A DNA stretch of 64,000 bases from Colius striatus (GCF_028858725.1 NC_084760.1:5344867-5408866); one strand, 5' to 3'. Counted from the first letter of the stretch, positions 12,449 to 26,249 are shown. Notes: generated by a model from the sequence alone, not told the origin. Made by a program: numbers and translations.

Positions 12449-13827
12449 TCTAAAATAATAACCAATCACTTTGCCAGGATCATGTTATCAGTCAGATATC
12501 CACCCTGAAATCTTATTCAGTTCAGATCTCAGCATGGATACAAAAAATGCTGAGTTTTATGGTGAGTTTCCCACGTAACCACTGTTACATGTGCAACTGA
12601 TGATTCTGTACACTTTCTGTTCTCAGAGGCTCTTTACACCTCCCCTGTATTTACCAGTGCTCTTCCTGATTTGCAAAGCTGAGCTCCAACCTGCTCTTCT
12701 GGTGCATGTTTTCTCAATGATCAGAAAATTAGCCAGCTAAACACAGACAAATCCTAGTCACATTTGAAAGTATACCAAGCACCACTATTTTGATTGAAGT
12801 CATAAATTATTAATCACCACACTGCAGTTCTGAGCAGTTTGCTCAGCTGAATGTTTTCCAGATTCCATGGCAGTGCCACAAGCAAACAGAATAAAGCCCC
12901 AACATTTAAAAAAGGAAGGAAAAATATCTGCAATCCCATTCTCTAACTGGAGCTAGTAGAAAACTTCAGGTTTTCAGCTTATTGGTGGAGGTGACAAACG
13001 CCAGTTGCATGACAGCACCTGCTTCAAAGAAGCCCAGTGGGCAAAAGACAAATAAAATGGGTAAGGGAGCAACTATTCCCTTCTCAGTAGTAGGTATATA
13101 AATAGTACTGTTAACTGTAACGTTGGAGTTGTCTAGGTTACTGCTTTGACCTGGTTCTTTCATTTGGAACAGGCTTAGTCAGATGAAGTGACATTCCCTA
13201 CAGGAGGAAAGAAGCTTCCTGATGGATAGCAGGGTGTGTAAGGTCCTGTTCTGAACCTTGCAATGCTTCCCCTGCTATGTGTGTTCTTCTGAATATGCCT
13301 CTGGGTGCAGCCCTTAGGAAAAAAGGAAGTAGAGGTCAGACCAGAAACTAACAGCAACCTGCACAGTACTGCTGGCAGACCAACTGCTGGCCACTGCAAG
13401 GTGACAGCTTTTTATTCCTCTGTCTCCCCAGCTCCCAAGGAACAGTGGAGTATGGCTCAGGCTGAGGCTGCTTTAAACATCCTCATTCTCCACTTCTGAA
13501 CTGTTGAAATCAAAATAGTCTGGCACGTTAGATGTGACAAGCCACAGCTTTTATTTCTGTGAAGTAGGAGGTGTATTTCTAACATCAAGCCAGCATATTT
13601 TACTGGCAGTTCTCTGAAAATGTAATTGCTCCGTGCAGTAGCATGTGGCTGCTGCATGAGGGGCTGGAGGCTTCCATGGACAAGAAGTTCCATGACAAGG
13701 TGAAAGGGATCTCAGTGTGGCTGGCAAAGGATGAACAGGGATACAGCCCTGGAGAAAATAAGTCAGGAAGAGGGAGGGAGACTGTGCATTCCTGCAGGGT
13801 TTTTCCTACTGTGTGCTGCTGGAGAGA
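12449..13827. other. Non-coding stretch
   Basis: No gene or repeat I recognise. 13640-13827 is more GC-rich and may be an old, unreadable repeat. Confidence 0.35.
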
Positions 13828-13925
13828 GTTAAGCAGAGGGCCACAAAGGTGATGGAGTGGAGCATCTCCCTTCTAATGAAAGGCTGAGGGAGCTGGGGCT
13901 CTTCAGCTTGGAGGAGACTGAGATT
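13828..13925 (+). mobile_element. Short old CR1 internal fragment
   Basis: Matches the gccacaaaggtgatg...ctgagggagctggggct...ttggaggagactgag part of CR1. Both ends are missing. Confidence 0.75.
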
Positions 13926-13947
13926 ACTCTTCCTCAGCTTTTCCTTA

Positions 13948-14533
13948 GAGAGTCATAGAATCATTTCATCTGGAAGAGCCCTTTAAGCTCATGAAGTGCA
14001 GCCTTTGTCCCAGCCCTATCAACCACTAGACCATTTCCCTCAGTGCAACACCCACCCAGCTCTGAAACCCCTCCAGGGACAGTGACTCCAGCACCTCCCT
14101 GGGCAGCCCCTGCCAATGCCTCACAACCCTTGCAGCAAAGAAATTCCTCCTCACATCCAGCCTCAACCTCCCCTGCTGCAACTTGAGGCCATTTTCTCTT
14201 GATTTATTGCCTGTTCCCAGGGAGAACAGACCCACCCCTGCCTGGCCACAGCTTCCTTTCAGGTAGTTGTAGAGAGTGAGAAGGTCTCCCCTGAGCCTTC
14301 TTTTCTCCAGGCTCAGCAGCCCCAGATCCCTCAGCCCTTCCTCATCTGAGATGTGCTCCAAATCCTTTCCTAGCTTGGTAGCCCACCTCTGGATCCTCTC
14401 CAGAACCTCAATATCCTTCTTGGAGAGAGGGGCCCAGAACTGGACACACGATTCAAGGTGCAGCCTCACCAAACCAAGTCCAGGGAACTGATCACCTCCC
14501 TGCTCCTGCTGACAACACTGTTCCAAGTTCAAG
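13948..14533 (-). mobile_element. CR1 3' fragment (group C)
   Basis: Left end agtcatagaatcatttcatctgg is the 3' terminus. On the - strand an open frame of 168 residues still runs from the RT C-terminus ([20 protein letters not shown]) to [19 protein letters not shown], so this copy is relatively intact over its length. Confidence 0.94.
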
Positions 14534-15821
14534 TCCAGCTGAGGACCTTCTCTTCAGGAAAGAGAACAAATACCTCTTTTTAGGATTCAGACTCCAGATA
14601 TGCTCTTTAACACTACATCTGAAAGACCTAAACAGGGCTCATTTAGAAGGATTAGAGGATATGTAAGTGCCAGTAGGTTGGTATGAGTGACAACAGTGTA
14701 ACCAGGAACAGTCACCAAGATATAAGAAAGAGGAATCTGGCATTTCTGAGAAGGGCAGTTTTAGTAACCAATACTATGATATAAGGGCATGTTCAGTCTA
14801 CTTTACATTAATGTAGACACTTCATAGAGTCAGTAAGAAGAAGATCTTTAGCACATCAGTCTTTCTCTCTTCATAAACAAACTAGGAGATATCCCTGCTT
14901 TACATACCAGTCTTGAAACCCCTCATCTGCTTTCTGGATTATGACTGAAGTTGAGGATGACCCATGTGCTACACTGCCTACTCACTCTCCTTAAACAAGG
15001 GGTATCTGAAAAACAATGAGGAATTAAATATTAAGCAGCAGGGGAATGGTGGTTTTCTGGGTTACCATCTGGACTTACCTACATTCCCCCTAAGTCCTAT
15101 TTAGGCCCTTAAAGCCTGTTTTAATAGATGGTTCTTCATCTTTCACAGCTCTCTCTGCATTTATCACCATGGAGAAAGTGTAGAAAGGTATCCTCATACC
15201 TCTAGGGTTCTGTAAAATGGAACACACAGAGACTGCAAGGACAAGACCACCTAAGTGTCTGAGAAGTAAAATGGCAGAGTGGATTTTGAGTAACTCTAAG
15301 TGGAAAATACAGCTTGTGCTTTTGTGATTCTGCTTTTTAAGGTTCATGCCTTTATGTTATCAAGATGAACTGACAATGTGAACTGACTAGGATGCAGACA
15401 AGCCTGAGTCCTCATCTAAATTTAAAATCTTGTGCTGACACAGATACCTTGGTAGGGATTGAACAAACCTCACCCCATTATAATCATTTAGCATAGCTGT
15501 TGTAGAAAAAAAGGTACACAAATTGCAATTATACCTGAGCCAAAAAAGCTACTCTGTCAGCACACTTCATTTTACTGAGAACTGATAAATGGCAAGGATA
15601 GTATCCCAGCATTTAGTTGTGCTGTTATATCTTCAGCAGTTTTTAGGCTAACCCAGCCACAGTGAAACAGAGGCGAGTTTACACAGGTTACTGTCATCAT
15701 CTGGATGTGACTGTGGTAATTTTCAGCTGAGAGACAGTATATAACACTATGGACAAGAAGAGGTAATAAAGATTTATATGTAGTGATGTCAGCTTGGTGT
15801 GCAAACTGGCTTGAGAGCCAA
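14534..15821. other. AT-rich non-coding stretch
   Basis: Nothing recognised. Confidence 0.35.
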
Positions 15822-16590
15822 AGAATCACAGAATGGTAGGGGTTGGAAGGGACCTTTAGAGATCATCCAGTCCAACCCCCTTGCTAAAGCAGCTGCACCT
15901 AGATCAGGTCACACAGGAATGTGTCTAGGTGGGTTTTGAAAACATCCAAGGAAGGAGCCTCCACACCCTCCCTGGGCAGCCGGGGCCAGGGCTCCCTCAC
16001 CTCATAATTAAATAGTTGTTTCTTATGTTTAAATGGAACATTTTGTGTTCCAGCTTCATTCCATTACCCCTTGTCCTGTCACTGGATACAACAGAAAAAA
16101 GTGCTGCCCCAACCTCCTGACACCCACCATTTAGATATTTATAAATGTTAATGAGATCCCCCTCAGTCTCCTCCAGACTAAACAGCCCCAGGTCCTGCAG
16201 CCTTTCCTCATAAGGAAGATGTTCCATTCCCCTGATCATCTTGGTGGCCCTGTGCTGGCCTCTCTCCAGCACTTCCCTGTCCCTCTTGAGCTGAGGAGCC
16301 CAGAACTGGACACAGGACTCCAGATGAGGCCTCACTAGGGCAGAGCAGAGGGGGAGCAGAACCTCCCTTGACCTGCTGCCCACACTCTTCTTGATGCATC
16401 CCAGGATGCTATTGGCCTTCTTGGCCACGAGGGCACATTGCTGCCTCATGGTCAGTTTATTATCAACCAGCACTCCCAGGTCTCTCTCTGCAGAGCTGCT
16501 CTCCAGCAGGTCAACCCTCAGCCTGTCCTGGTGCATGGGGTTGGTCCTTCCCAGATTCAGGACTCTGCACTTGTCCTTGTGAATGCCCCT
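15822..16590 (-). mobile_element. CR1 3' fragment (group A)
   Basis: 3' terminus at the left (aatcacagaatggtagggg). A 179-residue open frame on the - strand covers [20 protein letters not shown] to [11 protein letters not shown], indicating a fairly young copy. 5' truncation near ctgcacttgtccttgtg. Confidence 0.95.
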
Positions 16591-17463
16591 TGATTTATTT
16601 TATTGGGTAATATATATAACCAATTTATAAGCTACTTTGTGTTTTCAGATGGAAGATTTTGATTAAAAAAGTGAATGCTTTTGTGCCCAGGCAGTGAGTT
16701 GAGCTGAATGACCAGGCAGCCAGAGGAGCCTTTCTTGCAAGGGGCTTGTGGGGTGGCTACTAGCAGAAGAAGGATTCTCCTTTAGCAACAGCACGCTATT
16801 AGATTGCAGTCTCAGAGTGCTTCCTTTAAGCACACAAAAAGATACTTGAAAGTAATTTCAGGAGAGTGGATTGCAGTCTGTGAACCAAGCACCTAGTGCA
16901 CGTTGTCAGCTCAGATAGATGGCAAGTCGTAACGTCTCAAGAGGCACTAAAATGCAGACTGCATCTAACTTTCCAGAGATGTACCTCTGATTTATGGAAA
17001 AGTCTAAATCCTATTTTAGCTTAGTAGGAGTGATAACCAACCTCCATTCCACACACAGGCTAATGCCTCTTTTCAAATCTGAAAGCACAGGAGTCATTCT
17101 TCAAATCGTTCAGCACAACGACCAGCCTGGAGCAGACTGTGGTCTGACGCCAGGAGGGTTGGGGTAGCTCTGTACCTCTGAGAGGAAGTGACAAGAAGCA
17201 GCAGGGAGGGAGACAGATTATGCAAGTTATTAAATGAAACATTTAACTGGTGACAGCAGGGGCTATAGATGACAAACAGAGCCTCCTGTCCATTTAAAAG
17301 CAACCACAGCATATGATTTTGTGTCTGATGGTGCATTGGTGTGTTCGCATCTGTGAATGTTGTCTGTTGGGAGCCGGAAACTCTCAGCATGGAAAGTTAT
17401 CTTCTGTTTCCTGCTGTGTTCAGAAAATAAGGGGGTATAAGTATATTGCTTGAAAGGAACAGT
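16591..17463. other. Non-coding stretch
   Basis: Nothing recognised. Confidence 0.35.
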
Positions 17464-17640
17464 AGGTCACACAAGAACTCATCCAGGTGGATTTGGAATG
17501 TCTCCAGAAAAGGAAACATTTCAAACCCATCTGGACGAGTTCCTGTGTGACCTACTCTAGGTGATCCTGCTCTGGCAGGGGGGTTGCACTGGATGAGCTT
17601 TCGAGGCTCCTTCCAATCCTTAACATTCTGTGGCTCTGTG
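17464..17640 (+). mobile_element. CR1 (group B) foldback: inverted 5' segment plus 3' segment
   Basis: 17464-17513 is CR1 in - orientation (ggtcacacaagaactcatcc...). 17514-17640 is CR1 in + orientation through its 3' end. The same ~45 bp of CR1 occurs in both, so the DNA is a near-perfect hairpin. This fits one insertion whose 5' part was inverted during reverse transcription. Confidence 0.8.
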
Positions 17641-17991
17641 ACTCAAATGAGCAAGATCCCTTCAGGAAAGTCATTGAAGTCATCATCTGATTCTCCCAGT
17701 GGAAACAACCTGCAAAATCAGAAACACTGGCTAGAACTCTAGCAGTAGAACACTGTTGCTGTTCAACTCCCAGTGTACAGGAGCAATAAAGAACACTTCA
17801 GTATGATCCTCTCTGGTGAATGGAAGTGATTCAGTTGTAAAAGGTATTGACATTTAAAACTTTCAGAGTTTAACTATTATTAGGAAACAAGGAACACACT
17901 TTCATAGTTTTTCATGATAGCTTTTACTAATACATTTGCTTACTATACTTTAGTCTCTGACTCTCTATTTGCAACATACACACTGCACTAC

Positions 17992-18545
17992 AAGAGGTTC
18001 TTCTCCCTCTCTACTCTGCCCTGCTGAGGCCTCATCTGGAGTCCTGTGTCCAGTTCTGGGCTCCTCAGCTCAAGAGGGACAGGGAAGTGCTGGAGAGAGG
18101 CCAGCACAGGGCCACCAAGATGCTCAGGGGAATGAAACATCTTTCATACGAGAAAAGGCTGCAGGAACTGGGGCTGTTTAGTCTGGAGAAGAGGAGACTG
18201 AGGGGGGATCTCATTAACATTTATAAATATCTAAATGGTGGGTGTCAGGAGGTTGGGACATCCCTTTTTTCTATGGTATCTAGCATCAGGACAAGGGGTG
18301 ATGGGATGAAGCTGGAACACAAAAAGTTCCACTTAAACATAAGAAAAAACTATGTCAGTGTTTCAGTGAGGGAGCCCTGGCCCAGGCTGCCCAGGGAGGG
18401 TGTGGAGGCTCCTTCCTTGGAGGTCTTCAAGACCTGCCTGGACACGTTCCTATGCGACCTGATCTAGGTGACCCTGCTTCTGCAGGGTGGTTGGACTAGA
18501 TGATCTCTAAAGTCCCCTTCCAACCACTGCCATTCTATGATTATA
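17992..18545 (+). mobile_element. CR1 3' fragment (group A)
   Basis: Runs from the ctctgccctgctgaggcctc coding region to the tail ccattctatgatta. Confidence 0.94.
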
Positions 18546-20460
18546 CAGGAAAGTGTGGCAACTTCACCTTGATCCCAAAGACTTCTTATGCAAAGCAAGC
18601 TCTCTGTCTTCAAGGAGTCTCAGTAAGACTGTGATACCATGCTGGAGCTTTGAAGCTTAATCATGTCCTTATTATACAATCTAAAAATGAACTTCTAGTA
18701 CATAGAGGTAGTACTTTTTTAAATATTTTGGGACCTCTTTAATGGTCTATTTTAGTGGCCCCCAGAGCAACTCAACACTTACATATTTTGACACTATATC
18801 TCTCTATATAATTAGTAAACGTGATTGTTCAGAATTCATCTGGGTCCCATATGCCCCCAGATTTTTGGTGCTGTGGAAAGAAGAGACACAGAAAAGGGCT
18901 CTCTAACTTCACTAATGGTTTCCTCATGAACTCTCCAACACTATTAGTCACGTGCTGGCATCATCAAAACCTCCTATTTCTCTAATGCATTCTCTACCAA
19001 CACAACCTGTATATGGCAGCTCTCAGATAAACAGTGATATATAGAAATGAAAACCAAAAGGCTCAGAAGACCTGTATCAAGAGTGTAAGTTATTTTATTA
19101 CTGTAGATAAAGTATAGTATTTAGGAAGAATGCAGAAATTAACCAAAGCAATATACCATTATTTGTCTCAACTGTATCCTCTTCTGGGAATTAATCTAAC
19201 CCCAGACATCCCTGACATACATTAGTGGGTTACATTAGGTGTAGCCTAAATACATTGCAGTGGACATCACTTCTGCTACAACAAGCATTTTCCTACAATG
19301 TGTTGCAATAATCCATCCTGTTCTATTTCAAAATCAAACAAAACATCATCTTTTACGGTAAATGAATACACTAGAATCATAGAAGCATAGAATGGTAGGG
19401 TTGGAAGAGCAAAGGCTTTTACTTAGAGGTTGTAGGTTGTAACCACATGGTGACATTTTCTTTGCTCTGCAGTCTGGTACCTTCCTGTACCAGAAACCTC
19501 TTCTACCACTAGTGCAGGTGCATTTGCTTCCTGGAAAGGTGAGGACTTTAAATCTCTAGAAACAGCTCGTGGAATCAGCCTGGAAAGATGTGTAATCTCA
19601 CAGTTTTCCCTGAAGCTTTGCAAAACATCCTTTGTGCATGCCAGGTGGGTTTATAGCTACTGTAGATCTAGAAATATACAGGTGTAGGACAAGGACTCAA
19701 ATGCTACTTACCCATCATAACACGGATTAAACCACTAAGCTACTGAATTGCACAGTAGCTTCTCCAGCTTCTTAAGACTTATCTTACCCTTATATGTGTG
19801 CACAAAGGGTTTAGAGTTGTTCCCTGAGGTTATTTTGGCTTTCCTGTTCTGCCCAAAATTTGGCTTCCTGTAGGTAAAAAAACAGACTTCAATTTTTCAT
19901 GCAAACCGTGCTCACAATTACACGATTTGCAAATGGTAGAAGGCTGCAATTAAAGGCTAAACAGAATAAATAAAATTGGTGCTGCAACTACTTAGAAAGG
20001 TGTGGAGATTCAAACCCATGATGCACCAAATCACAGATAACAGAATTCACTTAGAAAGTTCTGTATACAAAATGCATCACACAAGTGTAAATATTTCTGA
20101 GTGGTCACAAATTAAAGAGATATAGAAAAAAATGTAAACAGATTTTGGGAGGGGAAAAGGAAATTACATTACATTGCAATAGCACTTTACCAGCACATAC
20201 AGGTTATGTATTTCTATATTATTATATTTCATGAATGAAACAGATAATGACTAGTCCAGAGGAAAGCTGGTGAGCAGATTCAGAAGATTAGCTCTCTCCA
20301 GTTACTGCCTAGAGTCAGCCTTCCCTGAAATGCAGCTGTGCTCCCATGGCCATTCTTTATAGAATAGCAGATTCCATGACACCAACCCTTTCTAATTCTC
20401 TTGGGTTTTATAGCCTGTGTGTACAAAACCAAAAAGAACCACTCCTCTCCCCCCAGAAAT
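18546..20460. other. AT-rich non-coding stretch
   Basis: Nothing recognised apart from a short CR1 stub at 19374. Confidence 0.35.
19374..19411 (-). mobile_element. CR1 terminal stub
   Basis: Only the last ~35 bp of a group A 3' end remain (gaatcatagaagcatagaatggtagg); an extreme 5' truncation. Confidence 0.75.
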
Positions 20461-20836
20461 TTCATTCTTTGAGAGCTGGCTGAATGACAGAGCCCAGAGG
20501 GGGGTGACCAATGGCACAGAGTCGAGTTGGAGGCCTGTGGACAGTGGAGTTCCACAGGGATTGGTTCTGGGGCCAGTCTTGTTCAACATCTTGATAAAAA
20601 TATTAGAAGTATATAATTTAAGAAGCTTTATCAATATATCTCAGGTAGGTAGGTCGCAGAGCAGTGGAACAGGCTGCCCAGAGGGGTTGTGGAGTCTCCT
20701 TCCTTGAAGGTCTTCAAGACCCGCCTGGACACGTTCCTGTGTGACCTGATCTATGTGACCCTGCTTCTGCAGGGGGTTGGACTGGATGATCTCTAAAGGT
20801 CCCTTCCAACCCTACCATTCTATGATTCTATGACCT
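20461..20836 (+). mobile_element. CR1 with internal gap: RT core plus 3' tail
   Basis: 20461-20595 encodes a CR1 reverse-transcriptase segment, [20 protein letters not shown] then [16 protein letters not shown]. After about 60 bp of AT-rich sequence the group A 3' terminal part runs 20655-20836. Either one element with a large internal deletion or two separate insertions. Confidence 0.85.
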
Positions 20837-23177
20837 GATGCTCTTCAGTCATCTTGATTCCTTACATCAGGCTTTCTGCTCATTCAGTGAAAGAATTTAC
20901 CTCTGTCCCATCAGTGCACGCTTTGGTCACCTCCCCAGATATTAAAGTGTAGGGTAAGCTCCATGGGACTGCTAGAACACTGAGCAACACCGAGTGTGCT
21001 GTCAGAGAAATCCTACGATTCTTTGGACATCTTTCTTTGTATGTGTGGGTGTAAAGGAGTCCTTTAAATTCAATCAATTTAAAACCAAAATCAGTATTGA
21101 CTGCAATTGTTTTGGAAGTACTGACTTACAACAGACACAAACACATTATCTGATATACTCTAAAGCCAAACAAACTCACCTGTGGATGGGATGCCTCAAG
21201 AAAAAAAAGAAACAATGCAAAACCTAAACAAAGTAAGTTTCATGATATCAAAGCAGCTAAAGAAAACAATAGTTCTGTTTGAGGACAATTCTTCATGAGA
21301 GGTCTCTGCTGGCTATGGAAAACCTTACTGGAGAACAGGGAATTATCTGGCCTTGCTCAGCAAGTTGGATTCCAAGGACTCCATTGAACAGGTACAAAGG
21401 TCTAAAGTTACATCCATTTGTCTGTAATCCAGCAAAATGGTTGTGAGCACTGCTTTTGTCAGTATGCAACTTGTATTTGTACAATGCTGTCTGTGACTAT
21501 TTGTCACCCTAATACAGCCCCTGTAACATAGTTACATAATTCTTCTCTTTCAAGTGAAGAAACGTTCACTCACCTTTTTGTCAGGCCCAAAGAGATGGTG
21601 TTTGTCTTGGGTGATACTGGGGCATCAGCAAAACCAGTCCAAGATGAGCCACCTCTCTGTTCTACCTACTTTTGACCTCTGCTTCAACTCGTCCTCACTG
21701 GAGCTGGTACAGTGGTTTCTGTGACTGCTGTAGTGAAACAAAGTGCAATCTATCACAAACCAACCAACCAGCCTGGCAGTTCCAGGTATTCATACTCCTC
21801 CCATCCTCCTTTTGTTTTCCCTCCTGTGTTTCTGGTCTTTTTTTGTGGGACCAATCTAACCACTGGTAACTGACATAGCTTAGAAAAGTTACAGGACCTC
21901 TTTTTATTAAATCACACCAGATATCTTGATGTTGTTTGCTCTGAAGAATTCCTATACCCTTGCTCTTGCAAGAGGGATGAACTGAAGCCAGGGCCACAGC
22001 AAAGAATGAAGGTATCAGATCTCTCAACTACTATTGCCACTGAGAGAAGAGCACGAGGAACTGAACCCTGCAAGTAAAAATGAAGTAAAAATACACATGT
22101 AATTGCTATAATTAAGTAATTCCAATAACAAGCTGCCTCCTTCTCAAATATGCTGGCTCCTACTGTGCATTTCCAAGTCAAAGTAACCTGCTAACTGATA
22201 TATAACAATCAGATAGGAAAAGTATGGAAAATGATGTCAGGTACAGCAAGCCACAGTCAATTGGGAGAATTTAAATGTAATATCTTTGAAGTGAATGTCA
22301 TCTGACAGGGAGCTAGTCTGGGTTGCTGTGTGAGCCTGTAGACATGAGCCTGTAGAGCATTCCCCCTAAACGTCATCCATGTAAGGACTTGACAAAAACT
22401 CCTTTAAATAAAGCACTGCAGCCACCTAGCCTTGAAAAGATGCAAGTGTGCAAGAACATTCTCCTCACAGCCTGGAATGAAGCAAAAGCCTTCCATGTAT
22501 TTGTGGATACTTCAGAAGCCAGTATAAAATGGATCAGTTAAAGCCAATACCAGAAAAACAAGCTGAACTAAGTAACAGAACAACCAGAGATCACCGAAAG
22601 GCAACAGTGATCTAAAAGTCCACTTTGCCTGAGTTTGTCTTTGCAAGGTTGCAGGACAGTCATTTTTGCTTGGCTTATAATCAACTCTTGCTAATGTTAT
22701 GTTCTCTGGTTCTGCCTAACGCTGCTGAGATAAGGAACAAATGGATCAATGCTCTCATTGTATTTACTGGGAAACCAGCAATCGGGACAGAGGGCTCAAT
22801 TCCCTGAATACTAATCACAAATTAATTTGCTAGAGTATTCCTTTGGACTGCCATAAATTATGAGCAAACAGCAACAGAAATATGAAAAGAGAAAAAAAAA
22901 GTGTCAGTAGTAGAAAACATGGACAGAATCAAACACAAACCTATGCTCTGTGTGCTGCTTTCACCTGGGCCAGGTTTTTGGTGGGTGGGTGGCTTCTTTA
23001 AACAAAGCTAAGGGCATTACTCATTTTCCTCTGGGATGATCCCACACCATAAATCACACAGCAAACATCACCTGCCTCCTCTAAAAGATGCCCAAGTTTG
23101 GCACTCATTACTATAGAAAGGCTGCTATTGCACTGAGATTACCTGCCCATCTGGACTAACACTCTGATTCCTGCTTT
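20837..23177. other. Non-coding stretch
   Basis: No gene or repeat recognised. It contains a small tandem duplication at 22331-22357 (two copies of atgagcctgtaga or close to it). Confidence 0.35.
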
Positions 23178-24195
23178 TAGAATCAGAATCATAGAATGGT
23201 AGGGGTTGGAAGGGACCTTTAGAGATCATCTAGTCCAATCCCCCTGCAGAAGCAGGTTCACCTAGATCAGGTCACACAGGAACATGTCCAGGTGGGTCTT
23301 GAAGACCTCCAAGGAAGGAGCCTCCACACCCTCCCTGGGCAGCCTGGGCCAGGGCTCCCTCACTGAAACACTGAAATAACTTTTTCTGTTTGTGTTCCAG
23401 CTTCATCCCATCACCCCTTGTCCTGTTGCTGGCTACTATGGAAAAAAGGGATGACCCAACCTCCTGACACCCACCCTTTAGATATTTATAAATGTTAATA
23501 AGATCCCCCTCAGTCTCCTCTTCTCCAGACTAAACAGCCCCAGTTCCTGCAGCCTTTCCTCATATGAAAGATGCTCCAGTCCCCTGATCATCTTGGTGGC
23601 CCTGTGCTGGCCTCTCTCCAGCACTTCCCTGTCCCTCTTGAGCTGAGGAGCCCAGAACTGGACACAGGACTCCAGATGAGGCCTCACCAGGGCAGAGCAG
23701 AGGGGGAGCAGAACCTCCCTTGACCTGCTGGCCACACTCTTCTTGATGCATCCCAGGCTGCCATTGGCTTCTTGCCCACGAGGGCACATTGCTGGCTCAT
23801 GGTCTGTTTATTATCAACCAGCACTCCCAGGTCTCTCTCTGCAGAGCTGCTCTTCAGCAGTTCAACCCCCAGCCTGTCCTGGTGCATGGGGTTGTTCCTT
23901 CCCAGCTGCAGGACTCTGCACTTGTCCTTGTTGAACCTCAGGAGGTTCCTCTGTGCCCAACTCTGCAGCCGGTCGAGATCCCGCTGAATGGCAGCACAGC
24001 CTCTGGGGAATCAGCCAGTGCTCCCAGTTTGGTGCCAGCAGGGAACTTGCTGAGGGTACACTCTGTCCCCTCATCCAGGTGGTTGATGAAGATGTTGAAC
24101 AAGACGCCCCAGAACCCATCCCTGTGGCACTCCACTGGCCACAGGCCTCCAACTCGACTCTGTGCCATTGATCAGCACCTCTGGGCTCTGTCATG
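23178..24195 (-). mobile_element. CR1 (group A), longest simple copy, about 1.0 kb
   Basis: Reading from right to left on the - strand it starts near NGTESSWRP, passes VLFNIFINHLDEGTECTLSKF, then [20 protein letters not shown] and [20 protein letters not shown], and ends at the 3' terminus at the left. It thus reaches from the RT core to the end and is broken in frame. Confidence 0.95.
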
Positions 24196-24608
24196 ATTCT
24201 CTGTCATGATTTTCTGAACAGAAAAGAGAGCAGAGAAACCCCAGTAATTCCTGACAGCAAAACAAGTAACAGCAGACATTCCTATTGTGCCAAAGGAAGT
24301 TTCAACAGAAACTTTTGATGCTACTTAAGCACAATTCACTTTTATACTTTTCTGTTCAGCTACAGAACCAGACAAGGGTGAAAAATAAAGGAGAGACCAT
24401 GTAAAATGATGAAAAGCTGAAAAGGTTCAAAGGATAGTCACAAAGGTGACCATGTTATCTGCCAGGTGCATGTTAGTTTTAGAAAGCTCTCTCTTAGAGG
24501 TGTGAAAGGACTAAAAGGAGGTCTATTGTAGCAGCCCATGGTATGTGTAAGCAACAGCATTTTCCTGTGATGTGTTTGATGCTGTCTGCTGTTGAGAACA
24601 GGCTGCTA
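24196..24608. other. Non-coding stretch
   Basis: Nothing recognised. Confidence 0.35.
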
Positions 24609-24870
24609 GTATCACAGAATCTCAAGGGCTGGAAGGGACCTTGAAAGCTCATCCAGTGCAACCCCCCTGCCAGAGCAGGACCACCTAGAGTAGGGCACAC
24701 AGGAACTCATCCAGGGGGGTTTGAGTGTCTCCAGAGAAGGAGACTCCACAGCCCATCTGGGCAGCCCCTTCCAGTGCTCCCTCACCTCAACAGGGAAGAA
24801 GCTTTTTCCCTGTGTTTCTTTGGAACCTCTTCTGTTCCAGCTTGTACCTGTTGCCCCTTGTCCTATTGGT
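24609..24870 (-). mobile_element. CR1 3' fragment (group B)
   Basis: Left end atcacagaatctcaagggctgg. 5'-truncated after cttgtcctatt. Confidence 0.93.
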
Positions 24871-26249
24871 ATCCATTAACTCAGCTGGATAGCCTCTGAT
24901 CTCCTCAGGGGCTCTTTTGATAAAGATCTACTTGAGAACTGAATTATTCATTGTGTTATTTTTAAATGGTTTTTGGTTAAATGCCATGGAAAAAGTCAGG
25001 CTTCTCATTCAGGGAAACTGCATCCCATTTGTAACACTGTACAAGCTGAACACACAGCTTTTCTGCTTTAGGAACTACGCCTTCTCTTTTTAATAAACAC
25101 ATTTGCAGACAAACTGTATATTAAAAAAAAAACAGGCTCTTAATTACTGATATTTAACATCAACATGTTCATGTTGCTAAAATACCAAATTATTAAAACA
25201 GGGGTTTTTAACCTCAGTTCTTCTGCTTGCTACAGTCTAAGAGCCCTCAGAATAAAACTCTTGTACTTCTGATGCTTCCTCATACATGAAAAGAACAGCT
25301 TTGTGCCGTCCTCAGTGATAGGAAGTGACAGGCAGAGCATGACATCACTCTTTATTTTTAACTGTCTGCCTTCTGGTGAATTTATTTGGCTCTCAGTAAA
25401 TATGACAGCAGGGTTAGTCACACTCGGGCTTTATGCAGACAGAAGCCCAGTGCTGAGTTTGACCCTAGAAGCTGGCAGTTCTGAGAGAGAGGCTCTCTTT
25501 TCAGTTTTGCTGCGCTGGTTTGCATCCACAGACAGATTGATAACAATATGGCTCAGAGAAACACTCAAGTACACATCAAAGGTCTACAACCACTGAAGGC
25601 ATCCATGTGACTTTTACCACTACAGCTGCAGCACACAGCCTAACCACTTCCATAAGTATCCAATGCTGTACTGAGGAACAGAGGGTTAATCAGCAAGTGA
25701 TCCACTACTCATATTTAATTAAGCTTGCCACCAGCCTGGGGCCAGCACCTTTTAACAGCATCCATGTTCTTGTTATCACTAATATCACTAATATCTTCTT
25801 AGTATCACTACATGTGCAGTGCCTAAACTAAGACTGGTCAGTAAGCTTATTACCAGAGGATGTAAATTCAAGTCGTGTTCTAACCTTCTCCTACAGACAG
25901 GGAGAGAAGTGGAAAAACTGCACCTTCAGGATTCCCCAGGACAGCAGAGATCCAGCATGGACCATGCTTACATTACTTTGCCTCCTTTGCCATTGTAAAT
26001 CTCTTTGGTTTTTCTCATCCACCAGCTTGTTTTTTGCCTTCCCTCTAAGAAAAACACTCATTTATTCTGTAGTACTCAAGCAAACTTTAGCCTTAATAAC
26101 TATCACTTTATCATGGTTATTATTAGATTATGCTACTAGTATGTCATCACTAAATAATGCTGCCTGTGGCCCATGTTAAAGATGTGAAGGTAAAGCTTCC
26201 TACCCTGGTGTGACTCTCAATTATCCATTATTGATTTTCCAGGTAGGCA
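24871..26249. other. AT-rich non-coding stretch
   Basis: Nothing recognised. Confidence 0.35.

Noticed and set aside
23478-23789. RT-like open frames such as this one, repeated in many places, as possible genes
   Set aside because: They are C-terminal remnants of CR1 ORF2 in 5'-truncated copies, not independent genes.
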